A stretch of DNA of 11,497 bases, from contig JAQTSH010000033.1 of the NCBI GenBank assembly GCA_028711405.1, positions 1-11,497 of the forward strand, in the 5' to 3' direction. Origin of the DNA: Methanoregula sp. (GTDB lineage Archaea > Halobacteriota > Methanomicrobia > Methanomicrobiales > Methanospirillaceae). The notes below the pieces were generated by a model. That model was given only the letters and a program-made list of their open reading frames with translations, was not told the origin of the DNA and made no database searches. Made by a program: the position numbers and the translations under genes. Shown here piece by piece: positions 1 to 6,592 of this stretch. The first letter of the stretch is position 1; each line of letters begins with the position of its first letter.

Positions 1-10
1 GGGAATTTCG

Positions 11-35
11 TCCCTGTGATGAGGGGTGTTTTTTT
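11..35 (+). terminator. Short hairpin plus T7 tract, candidate terminator
   Basis: Bases 11-15 (TCCCT) can pair with 22-26 (AGGGG; one T-G pair) around a 6-nt loop, and a run of seven T follows at 29-35. This is the form of a transcription terminator for a plus-strand unit whose gene would lie left of the window. The stem is short, so the T tract, which is what archaeal RNA polymerase mainly responds to, is the stronger part of the evidence. Confidence 0.35.
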
Positions 36-56
36 GTCTGGGATCATTCGAGAGGG

Positions 57-84
57 TAAACCGTGCATATTATCGGTTTATTTT
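57..84 (+). terminator. 7-bp perfect hairpin followed by T-rich tail
   Basis: TAAACCG (57-63) and CGGTTTA (74-80) are perfect complements around a 10-nt loop, followed directly by TTTT (81-84). It could be a second, back-up terminator for the unit ending at the left edge. On the minus strand no T tract follows the hairpin, so it is a poor terminator for the receiver gene that ends at 175. Confidence 0.3.
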
Positions 85-88
85 CTCC

Positions 89-100
89 CATGACGTCATG
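89..100. other. 12-bp perfect palindrome
   Basis: CATGACGTCATG is fully self-complementary with no spacer. It lies between the hairpin at 57-80 and the end of the receiver gene. Such a site suits a dimeric DNA-binding protein, but no promoter element is evident next to it, so a function is not supported. Confidence 0.3.
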
Positions 101-174
101 AATAGCAACATGCATCAACAGGTCTGACGTTCCATACACCAGGAAATCCGGGGATTATGTCACATCACAAACGA

Positions 175-564
175 TCACCGGATCTGCCGTTGCGCATCAT
201 GCGCTGCCCAATTCAACATCCGCATCAGGTGCAGGATCGGTTTTTTCCCGGTACCGGTTCGCGTGATATATCCATACGCGCCCATGCGGTGGGCTTTCTC
301 TTTGTTGAGCGGGGACTCATTGACCGTAAAAAAAATAAAAGGTGTCAAATTTCCCCCGGCTCTCAACAGTTCAAGCAACCGGATCCCGGACATATCCGGC
401 AGATCATTCTCGGAGACGATGACATCGGCATGGTTTGACGTAAGCCATTCCCGTGCGGCAGCACCGGATTTTTCCTGGTGAATATCGATCGATCCGGAAT
501 TCTCACAAAAATGGACGAGAATGGGAAAAAAATCCGGATCGTTATCGATATACAGCAGGATCAT
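175..564 (-). CDS. Stand-alone receiver-domain protein, phosphoacceptor site degenerate
   Basis: This 129-residue cytoplasmic protein has the size and pattern of one response-regulator receiver domain and nothing else. The N-terminal strand and acidic pocket are visible (LLYIDNDPD, with D7 and D9), as are the DVIVS strand followed by LPDMSG (residues 47-60), the FIFFT strand with the conserved Thr (T80), and a GAYGYI strand (95-100). At the position where the family has the phosphorylated Asp (VSD in related proteins) there is Glu, E52. The conserved Lys after the last strand appears to be Arg (R102). It is therefore probably not phosphorylated in the usual way and may be a constitutive or pseudo-receiver. 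The start has only a weak GATG-type upstream signal, though GATAAAAT lies about 20 nt upstream and could be a TATA element giving a short or absent leader. It lies downstream of the transporter operon, behind a candidate terminator, so it may be a separate unit. Confidence 0.85.
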   Translation of the reverse strand: MILLYIDNDPDFFPILVHFCENSGSIDIHQEKSGAAAREWLTSNHADVIVSENDLPDMSGIRLLELLRAGGNLTPFIFFTVNESPLNKEKAHRMGAYGYITRTGTGKKPILHLMRMLNWAAHDAQRQIR

Positions 565-601
565 GCCACATCATCCCGATTTTATCGGAGGATCGGTGTG
601 C

Positions 602-636
602 CAAAAAGAGCATGTGCCATATTCATGGCGTGGCAC
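602..636 (-). terminator. Candidate terminator of the transporter operon
   Basis: Read on the minus strand, two alternative hairpins are possible: GTGCCA (614-619) with TGGCAC (631-636), or the inner GCCAT (616-620) with ATGGC (625-629) around a 4-nt loop. Both are followed by a T5 tract (plus-strand A at 603-607). It lies about 115 nt beyond the stop codon of the last COG1361 gene and before the receiver gene. The rest of the 187-nt gap (565-751) shows no gene. Confidence 0.4.
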
Positions 637-751
637 CAATCCTCGTTGTACTGGCATCCGTAATCCGCCTGTTCCGTGAGGGATCATCCGTGTGCAGATT
701 ACACCTGATATGTGGGAATGTTGACGGGATATTTTTGGGTTCATCCTGGCA

Positions 752-2041
752 TCACGTCTTCTTTCTCTTCACAAACAGGTAGTAACCGGCGCCCGCGACG
801 ACAAGGACGATCACGACAAGAACCGGAAGCATTCCCATGACGGACCCGGAATCCTGCGTGGCAACGACCTGGATATCGGTCGTGAACGTGTCAGAGATCT
901 GGCTGTTATCGAGCGAGTCACGGTACCGGATTTCAGTATCCAGACTATACGTCTTTGGCTCTGCCTGATCGGATGCACGTACTGCATACCGGGCGGTCGC
1001 CTGTCCGCCAGGTAAAATGTCCCCGAGGTATGCCCCGTTATCGGTGCACACAAACGGGTCCACGGCATTGAGACGGGCTTGCGCATTGTAGGCAGTGGAG
1101 TTCCCGGTATTCCGGTAGACCATCTCAATGACGGCAGATTTTCCCGGGGACAGGGTGGGTGGAGGAGAGACCATGGAAAAAACGATCTTGCCACCGACGG
1201 GCACCCCGATCGTTTCCGGAACTGAGGTTACCTGGTCCCCTTCAGTATTTTCGTACGAGACCACTACATCGACCGGGTATGCCTGCGACTCTGCATCCGT
1301 AGAGATGGCAACCTTGTACCGGCAATTGACAACCCCGTTCACAGGAAACTCCCCGACATAGACCATGCTGTCGGTCGGGATCACCGGACTATTGCCATTC
1401 CGGAGGATCTTCACCGTCGCGCGCGTTCCTGCTTCAGCACCGGTATTTTTTATCGTCAGGTTCAGGTACCCTTCCGTTCCCGCATTCAGGTTCTCCGTTA
1501 CTGCGTCCAGCACCGCGATTCTTACACGGGGTTTGATATTAATTGTCAGGGGCAGGGTCTCGGTGACATCATTATAGGCAAACTCGAGTGTATCACTGAC
1601 CTCCTGGTCCTGCACTTTTAAGAATTTGTAGTCGAGCGTCAGCGGGATCTGGTATTCCCCGATCGTCGCGTTCGAGAGAATCTTCGCGTTAAACCTGATA
1701 GTGACCCGGTTGGGGCTTTTGAGATCCCCTGCCATCTGGGGATCTGCCTTGATGATGAGCGGTGCTCCTCCAGCTGCCAGTCCCACGGTCAACTCTTTTG
1801 CGGTGGTGGCGACATCTTCCGGCTGGAGCACTCCCGAATTGGTGAATTTCATGTCATGCGTGCCACTGTTTTGGATGGTGACGCTGATCGTGGTTTCTTC
1901 GCCCGGATTAAACTCATTCAGACCGGAGATATACGCGGACATCTCCGGGTATCCTCCCAGGTATTTTGTGGCTCCCATCGCCGGCATGCTACAGCAGGCA
2001 GCGACCAGGACCAGAATAATTACGGATGTGTATAATTTCAT
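752..2041 (-). CDS. COG1361 S-layer-type surface protein, membrane-anchored (copy A)
   Basis: This 429-residue protein begins with a signal peptide (hydrophobic 6-20, likely cleavage near AMG-A at residue 23). A long beta-rich ectodomain follows, and it ends in a TM helix (about 403-425) with the cytoplasmic tail KRKKT. That places the body outside the cell. The ectodomain shows repeated NxG/NTG turns of the CARDB/COG1361 Ig-like fold: TIQNSG at 55-60, LTIKNTG at 195-201, and VYRNTGNSTAYNAQAR at 308-323. N-glycosylation sequons occur at N124, N194 and N314. It is a full-length paralogue of the gene at 4688-6058: both share a YISGxNEF segment near the mature N terminus, the AYNAQAR and AVDPF segments and an IRxRDxLDN segment. 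The start is supported by AAGGAA upstream of the ATG. It follows the RND transporter gene by 45 nt, so it is probably cotranscribed. Its role is not known; a transporter partner or cell-envelope component is inference. Confidence 0.9.
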   Translation of the reverse strand: MKLYTSVIILVLVAACCSMPAMGATKYLGGYPEMSAYISGLNEFNPGEETTISVTIQNSGTHDMKFTNSGVLQPEDVATTAKELTVGLAAGGAPLIIKADPQMAGDLKSPNRVTIRFNAKILSNATIGEYQIPLTLDYKFLKVQDQEVSDTLEFAYNDVTETLPLTINIKPRVRIAVLDAVTENLNAGTEGYLNLTIKNTGAEAGTRATVKILRNGNSPVIPTDSMVYVGEFPVNGVVNCRYKVAISTDAESQAYPVDVVVSYENTEGDQVTSVPETIGVPVGGKIVFSMVSPPPTLSPGKSAVIEMVYRNTGNSTAYNAQARLNAVDPFVCTDNGAYLGDILPGGQATARYAVRASDQAEPKTYSLDTEIRYRDSLDNSQISDTFTTDIQVVATQDSGSVMGMLPVLVVIVLVVAGAGYYLFVKRKKT

Positions 2042-2086
2042 CTGAATTCCTTTCCTTGATGCACTTGATTAAAAACGGGGAGTTGT

Positions 2087-4429
2087 TTAATTCACTCCAG
2101 GACTCTCCCGTTCGGCTCCGGATACATGGTTTTCCTTTCGCTTGTCCAGCCATTCGGTGAACTGCCCCATCAGCGAGAGCACCGCCGGCATGATAAAGAT
2201 CGCACCGATAAGCGAGAACCCGACAGCAATGAGCGTCGTCACCCCGAAGTTCGAGATGATGGGGAAACTTGCAAGACAGAGCGCCGAGAACCCAAAGAAT
2301 GTGGCAAGCCCGGAGACGGTGATGGCGGTCCCGATCTTCGACACACTTTCCTGGATGGCTGCAACATGATCATGAAGTCGTTCCTGTTCCTCGCTGTATC
2401 GTTCCATCACAAGGATCGTATATTCAGCGGCAACCCCGATGGTCATGGACCCGAGTGTTGCCGTCAACGGGGTATACGCAATGCCGAGAGCATACATCGC
2501 CACCGCATTCCACCCGACAATAAAGATGATCGGCACCAGCGGGGAAACCGCGTGTATCGTACGGTACACAAACAGAAGGAAGAGAAAGACCAGTATAAAC
2601 CCAAGGTAGGTCATCTCCTCTTTTGACGAAGACAGCCCGCTTATGAGGGTTGTGAAAAGATCAAATTCCCCAACAGGTGCGACCGTAATTCCCGGCGGGG
2701 GTTGCAGGAACGTGATATCGTTTATCATCTGTTCCTTGAGGCTTTCCTGCGCGGTCATCTCCATATCGATCGTGCTAAACCGGATCACTCCTTCCATCGA
2801 ACCGCTCAGGTAGGGTTTTTTAATGCTTTCCGGGATCTTTATTATCACCGCATCGAGCTGGCTCTGGGTTTCCGGCATCACCCCGCCATTATACGCGAGA
2901 ATGTACGTGACAAGGCTTGCGGATTTTGTCAGTTCCGTGTGGTGGGCGAGTTCATAATCCTCAAATTCATGTATCCACTGGAGGGTATCGAGATCCGTGA
3001 TCCGGTTGCCCTGTACAATAAAATCAGCGGTACTTGTGGATCCAAGAATCCGTGTCACTTTGTCCATCTGGACTTTCGCCGGCATATCGCTGGGAACAAA
3101 ACTGTTCTCGCTGGTCTCGATAGGGATCTGGGGATCGATCTGGAAGCCAACGATCGCAATCAAACCGGCAACAACCAGGACGGGAATGGGGTTCTTGGCG
3201 ATTTTTACTGAAATGTTCGTCAGGAACTGCCCGTACGACCACGAGGTCTTCTTCTTTTTACCCCCGTTTTTTGTAGTTTGTGCCTGAGAAGGAAGGTAAT
3301 CACACGCTCCTTCGCCAACCGCGTAACAGGTTGTTGTTTTTTGCGGCTTTGGTGTATAGTGCACCAGATGCGCCATGGTCGGGATTCCGACAAGAGCGGT
3401 CAGATAACAACATATTACTCCTATGATGGCAACAAGCCCGAATGACCGGATCATCGGAACAGTAGAGATAAACATCGCAAGAAAACCCATGCAGGTGGCA
3501 AGCATGGCGTACATGACCGCCGGACCCGTACGAGTAACCGTAACATAAACAGCATCATCAAGGGATCCCTTTCGCGACTCCTCATCGAGCCGGGCATGCA
3601 CCTGAATGCCATAATCGATGCCAAGACCGATCATGACAGGAAATGCACCGAGCACTGCCATGTTCAGCGGGATACCGGCAAGTCCCATGAATCCCATGGC
3701 AATGGTAAGACCAATCCCCACAAAGAGCACGGGCAGGAACCGGTGCCGTGCATAGGCAAACAGAATGCCCATCACGATCACCATGAGCGCCATCGCACCG
3801 CCGATGAGTACCCCCATGGATGACCCCATCTCGTTCTCCATCTGTTGAGAGAATGCTGTGGAACCCGAAACCGAGATCTTTACTTCCGGTGGAGGACTGT
3901 CATGAGCGATAAGGGCATCGACATTATTCAGGGTAGATTTCTGTACGTCTTCGGACAATCCCTGTGACATCGTGATCTGGACCAGTGTCAGCACATTTGA
4001 CGGAATGGCGGTTGCCTTGACTTCCGGCGGTATGGTGGCGACAATCCGGTCAATCTCACCTTTTGATTGCGGCAGAACACCCCCGTTTGCGCTTTTCAGG
4101 ATACTGGCAATGCTTTGTACTTCGATGATATTCTGCTGCTGGCTGATGTCCCCGCCAAGCGTATCAAGATATAAGAGCACGTCCGGGTCAAGTGGATCGC
4201 TCGTTTCAACGATCAGGATAAGCGCGTTTGACGAGAACGTATCGGTATAATGATTGTTGAGAATCCCTTTGGGGGAATTCTTGTCGATGTACGTGTCGTT
4301 ACCGGTCTCCATCGTGATGAGCGTCATGCCGTAGAGAGCAATAACAAAGGCAATCCCGATAATTGCGGCAACAATGCGGGGATGGTGGTTGATGGTATGT
4401 GCAAGTTTTCCAAAGATCTGGTCTATCAT
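2087..4429 (-). CDS. RND/MMPL-superfamily exporter, HAE3-type
   Basis: This 780-residue integral membrane protein has the RND two-fold repeat. The first half has TM1 at about 18-38, an extracytoplasmic loop of some 165 residues, and a five-helix sterol-sensing-type bundle at about 204-358. The second half has a TM at about 413-430, another large loop, and a bundle at about 606-757. A basic cytoplasmic linker (GGKKKK, 389-394) joins the halves. The proton-relay motif is visible in the first half as GLGIDYGI (D272); in the second half the matching place reads GVAAEYTI with Glu (E669). Length and layout fit the largely archaeal hydrophobe/amphiphile efflux-3 family, related to MMPL and HpnN-type lipid exporters. 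Transport is expected to be ion-driven; the cargo is unknown. The start is well supported by AGGTGA just upstream of the ATG. It is flanked on both sides, in the same direction, by paralogous COG1361 surface proteins. Confidence 0.93.
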   Translation of the reverse strand: MIDQIFGKLAHTINHHPRIVAAIIGIAFVIALYGMTLITMETGNDTYIDKNSPKGILNNHYTDTFSSNALILIVETSDPLDPDVLLYLDTLGGDISQQQNIIEVQSIASILKSANGGVLPQSKGEIDRIVATIPPEVKATAIPSNVLTLVQITMSQGLSEDVQKSTLNNVDALIAHDSPPPEVKISVSGSTAFSQQMENEMGSSMGVLIGGAMALMVIVMGILFAYARHRFLPVLFVGIGLTIAMGFMGLAGIPLNMAVLGAFPVMIGLGIDYGIQVHARLDEESRKGSLDDAVYVTVTRTGPAVMYAMLATCMGFLAMFISTVPMIRSFGLVAIIGVICCYLTALVGIPTMAHLVHYTPKPQKTTTCYAVGEGACDYLPSQAQTTKNGGKKKKTSWSYGQFLTNISVKIAKNPIPVLVVAGLIAIVGFQIDPQIPIETSENSFVPSDMPAKVQMDKVTRILGSTSTADFIVQGNRITDLDTLQWIHEFEDYELAHHTELTKSASLVTYILAYNGGVMPETQSQLDAVIIKIPESIKKPYLSGSMEGVIRFSTIDMEMTAQESLKEQMINDITFLQPPPGITVAPVGEFDLFTTLISGLSSSKEEMTYLGFILVFLFLLFVYRTIHAVSPLVPIIFIVGWNAVAMYALGIAYTPLTATLGSMTIGVAAEYTILVMERYSEEQERLHDHVAAIQESVSKIGTAITVSGLATFFGFSALCLASFPIISNFGVTTLIAVGFSLIGAIFIMPAVLSLMGQFTEWLDKRKENHVSGAERESPGVN

Positions 4430-4432
4430 AGC

Positions 4433-4687
4433 TCACCTGAACACGGGTTCTTTGAGATCATCTGGTGAAATGCCGCGCGGGAAACTTCCCGGCACGTGAG
4501 GAGCCACCCGGTTGGCAGCGGGTGTTGGGGTGCTCTCATGAACACAGCTCGCGCGGATTTCCCGCCCGGATTCCTGGACGAACACATGCGTATACGGAAT
4601 GGTTTGTACATCACATTCGCGGTTTTTCAGCCATCTCGCGAGGCTAATAGATCTCACGTTGGTTTGTTTCGACATGGACGTTCCCAT
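4433..4687 (-). CDS. Doubtful 84-codon ORF between surface protein and transporter
   Basis: An open frame starts at an ATG immediately after the TAG stop of the upstream COG1361 gene (TAGATG) and ends in the TGA inside the ribosome binding site of the transporter gene. It thus fills the 258-nt gap almost exactly, an arrangement that would suit translational coupling. The product would be soluble, 84 residues, with two Cys (about 25 and 48) and Pro/His-rich in its C-terminal half. The segment VAPHVPG...FPRGI faintly recalls the end of HicA-like toxins, but I do not regard that as support. Another minus-strand frame is also open over part of the gap, and there is a hairpin (GGGAA 4479-4483 with TTCCC 4486-4490, flanked by TGCC/GGCA). 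The gap could instead be an untranslated spacer. I do not recognise a family. Confidence 0.35.
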   Translation of the reverse strand: MGTSMSKQTNVRSISLARWLKNRECDVQTIPYTHVFVQESGREIRASCVHESTPTPAANRVAPHVPGSFPRGISPDDLKEPVFR

Positions 4688-6058
4688 CTACTGCGGTGTC
4701 ATTTTCCGGCGATATACCAGGTACCCGATGACGATAAGAATGACAACGATACTGCACTGGACAAACCGGTTCCCGAACAGGTCCGTCATCGTCGTATCCG
4801 GGGTGACCTGGATCCTGACCTTCATTGGATCGGATATGATCGTGTTATCCAGCGCATCGCGGAACCGGATCTCTGAGTCCAACCCGTATTCCTTTATGGT
4901 GGCAGTCTTATCAGCAGATACTTCGAATGAGGCTTCCTTCGTTTCACCGGGTGCAATCGTGCCCAAATACGCCGTATCATCGTTACTCGTGAACGGATCC
5001 ACGGCACTTATACGGGCTTGTGCATTATAGGCAGGCGCTCCTCCATTATTTGTGTACACCACCGTGATCACCTTCTTCTGTCCTGCCTTCATCTCAGATG
5101 CCAGCGACGTCACCGTGAAGGAGACCTTGTTTCCAACCGGCATGCCGATTGTTTCAATATCCGAGGAGACCACGTCACCTTCGTTGTTCTCGTACTCCGC
5201 GTGCAGGTCAAGCGGGTAGACCTGTTTTTCAGCATCGCTCGTCACAGAAACCTTGAACTTGCTTGTCACGGTAGCTCCCGCCGGAAAATCCCCGATGTAG
5301 ACGCTGCTTGTCACGGGAACGAGCGGGCTGTTATCATTGCGGGAAATTTTGAGTATGGCTTTTTTTCCATCCTCGTGCCCTATATTTTTGACTTCGAGCG
5401 TAACATATCCTTCGGCACCGGCATTGAGGTGCGCCACTTCTGCGGACAGGACACTGGTCTTTACTTCCTTTTTGATTGTGATCGGGAGCGTCACATTCTC
5501 GTTTACATGCTTGTAGAGGTACTGGATGGTCTCCATACCGAACTGTTCGGCTTCGTACAGGTACGTATAATCCAGGGTAAGCGGGAGATTGTAGGTGCCT
5601 GCCGGTGCATCTGCACGTATTTTTATCATAAAATTGCCCGTGCTTGTCGTACTGGCTTTCAGGTCACCGATCATCTGTGGATCAGACTTGACAAGGATCG
5701 GGGCAGTGCCGGGCGACAGGGTTACTTTGAGGAATTTTGCCGTGTTCGGCAGATCATCCCGGTCAACAATCCCTGATTGGACAAACTTGTACTCATTGGT
5801 GCCTTTGTTCTCGATGACGACAGCAAGAGGCACGGAATCCCCGGGACCAAACTCGTTTGTTCCTGAGATATACGCAGTCAGTTCCGGGCTTCCTGCCATG
5901 TATTTCGTTCCCGCCACTGCCGGAGAGATGAGAATACATGCAGTCGCAATGGCAAGAAGGCAGGCAATCAATAACCAGTTATGGCGTGTTGGTGTGCGAT
6001 ACGCTGGCACTCTATTGTGATGTTCATGGTGTTGTGTTGTACACTGGATAGAATTCAT
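4688..6058 (-). CDS. COG1361 S-layer-type surface protein, membrane-anchored (copy B)
   Basis: This 456-residue protein has an unusually long, His/Arg-rich N-terminal stretch (1-27) before a hydrophobic signal segment (28-46), with likely cleavage around AVAG-T at residue 50. The beta-rich ectodomain (about 51-425) carries Ig-like turn motifs such as VIENKG, EVKNIG and YTNNGG. A single C-terminal TM helix (about 433-449) ends in the basic tail YRRKMTPQ, giving an outside-facing, membrane-tethered protein. It is a paralogue of the gene at 752-2041 throughout its length, including the AYNAQARI, AVDPF and IRFRDALDN segments. The start is supported by AGAGGATC a few bases upstream. It is the first gene of the probable operon, with an archaeal TATA box at 6112-6120. 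An internal start nearer the signal segment cannot be excluded. Function is not established; linkage suggests work with the RND transporter. Confidence 0.9.
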   Translation of the reverse strand: MNSIQCTTQHHEHHNRVPAYRTPTRHNWLLIACLLAIATACILISPAVAGTKYMAGSPELTAYISGTNEFGPGDSVPLAVVIENKGTNEYKFVQSGIVDRDDLPNTAKFLKVTLSPGTAPILVKSDPQMIGDLKASTTSTGNFMIKIRADAPAGTYNLPLTLDYTYLYEAEQFGMETIQYLYKHVNENVTLPITIKKEVKTSVLSAEVAHLNAGAEGYVTLEVKNIGHEDGKKAILKISRNDNSPLVPVTSSVYIGDFPAGATVTSKFKVSVTSDAEKQVYPLDLHAEYENNEGDVVSSDIETIGMPVGNKVSFTVTSLASEMKAGQKKVITVVYTNNGGAPAYNAQARISAVDPFTSNDDTAYLGTIAPGETKEASFEVSADKTATIKEYGLDSEIRFRDALDNTIISDPMKVRIQVTPDTTMTDLFGNRFVQCSIVVILIVIGYLVYRRKMTPQ

Positions 6059-6083
6059 GGATGATCCTCTTTGTAATTTCTAA

Positions 6084-6120
6084 GAACTGTTCATACCTGT
6101 TGAACACAATCTAATATAAA
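6084..6120 (-). promoter_or_regulatory. Promoter of the COG1361-RND operon with two small palindromes
   Basis: On the minus strand TTTATATTA (6120 to 6112) is a good archaeal TATA box, with an A-rich BRE-like stretch just upstream. Transcription is then expected to start about 25 nt on, near 6090, leaving a leader of some 30 nt with an AGAGGA ribosome binding site. Two odd-centred perfect palindromes, GAACTGTTC (6084-6092) and TGTTGAACA (6098-6106), lie between the TATA box and the expected start point. That is where an archaeal repressor would act, but their use as an operator is inference. Confidence 0.5.
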
Positions 6121-6223
6121 CTTAATTGCTATTGGTTATACATGTCTATCATAAATAAAAAGCAATCACGGTTCACGCTATTGTCACCGGTTTGGCACGG
6201 AACCCAGGGGTTTTTCTATTACT

Positions 6224-6292
6224 CTGCCCGGAAGGATACCGGTTATGGTGTGAATGGCAGCAAGCTGCTGCATTGGTACAGTGCCCGGGCAG
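6224..6292. repeat. Imperfect long stem, possible structured RNA
   Basis: CTGCCCGG (6224-6231) is the exact complement of CCGGGCAG (6285-6292). Inside lies a second stem, GCAGC with GCTGC plus AAT/ATT, separated by one bulged base and closed by a 5-nt loop. Together they could give a 69-nt irregular rod. No promoter or T tract directly borders it, and it has no tRNA T-loop, so whether it is transcribed is unknown. Confidence 0.3.
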
Positions 6293-6303
6293 GCACAGGG
6301 GCA

Positions 6304-6345
6304 CCCACCCCCTAAGAGGAATGGGGGGTGGGGGGGTAGGGGGGG
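6304..6345 (+). other. G-tract cluster, possible G-quadruplex, with competing hairpin
   Basis: Runs of six, seven and seven G (6323-6328, 6330-6336, 6339-6345) are separated by only one or two bases. Since a seven-G run can supply two three-G tracts, an intramolecular quadruplex is possible on the plus strand. CCCACCCCC (6304-6312) is the exact complement of GGGGGTGGG (6324-6332) with an 11-nt loop, so a hairpin competes for the same bases. Confidence 0.5.
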
Positions 6346-6359
6346 TCACCCCGGGTGAC
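6345..6359. repeat. 15-nt perfect palindrome
   Basis: GTCACCC (6345-6351) and GGGTGAC (6353-6359) are perfect complements around a single central C. As a DNA site it would suit a dimeric protein. It directly abuts the G-tract cluster and lies 9 nt before the large inverted repeat at 6369. Confidence 0.45.
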
Positions 6360-6368
6360 TGCGTCCCA

Positions 6369-6471
6369 ATCCGACCCCCCACATGCATAATTTTTTTTAA
6401 ATTTTATTTTCACTGACGTGAAAAAAGCACTTTTTTGCCACATTTTTTAAGGGGTATGTGGGGGGTCGGAT
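6369..6471. repeat. Perfect 16-bp inverted repeat flanking an AT-rich core
   Basis: The arms ATCCGACCCCCCACAT (6369-6384) and ATGTGGGGGGTCGGAT (6456-6471) are perfect complements separated by 71 nt. The core is AT-rich, with T8 and T4 runs at 6391-6410, and contains two further hairpins: TTTTCAC with GTGAAAA around a 4-nt loop, and AAAAAAG with CTTTTTT. The whole 103-nt unit has no ORF. It could be a foldback/MITE-like element, a dispersed intergenic repeat, a bidirectional terminator, or a protein-binding array around an easily melted core. No flanking target-site duplication is evident. Confidence 0.7.
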
Positions 6472-6505
6472 GGGGTTTTAAGGATTCTTATCCGCAGGGT
6501 GGCAC

Positions 6506-6528
6506 CCGGAAAAGCCGGAATTTTCCGG
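6506..6528. repeat. 8-bp perfect hairpin
   Basis: CCGGAAAA (6506-6513) pairs exactly with TTTTCCGG (6521-6528) around a 7-nt loop. No T tract follows on either strand, so it is not an obvious terminator. Confidence 0.4.
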
Positions 6529-6573
6529 AAGTGGGATGCCTTAACTGGTGATCCTTTCCGGGCGCGACAGGTT

Positions 6574-6592
6574 CCAATCAGACCCCTCACAT
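6574..6592 (-). repeat. Third, diverged copy of the inverted-repeat arm
   Basis: CCAATCAGACCCCTCACAT matches 6366-6384 at 17 of 19 positions, in the same orientation as the left arm and about 208 nt away. With the right arm at 6456-6471 this makes three copies of the motif in roughly 230 nt, which makes chance an unlikely explanation. Confidence 0.55.

Noticed and set aside
16..23. GTGATGA as a C box of a C/D guide RNA
   Set aside because: No D box (CTGA) is found at a suitable distance; the next one is about 100 nt away. The sequence is part of the terminator-like hairpin.
4433..4687. HicA-type toxin identity for the 84-codon ORF
   Set aside because: Only a short C-terminal pattern is similar; the glycine-serine-histidine active-site strand and a HicB neighbour are absent.
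6173..6416. Open frames of 71-74 codons on both strands across the G-tract block
   Set aside because: They read straight through the G/C runs and palindrome, giving Pro/Gly-rich products with no ribosome binding site or family motif.
6565..6592. GGTTCCAATC resembling a tRNA T-loop
   Set aside because: The flanking bases cannot form the 5-bp T stem, and no acceptor or anticodon arm is found around it; the sequence is explained by the repeat copy at 6574-6592.
6369..6592. CRISPR array from the repeated 16-mer
   Set aside because: Copies are in mixed orientation, unevenly spaced (71 and about 105 nt) and diverged, and no cas gene is near.
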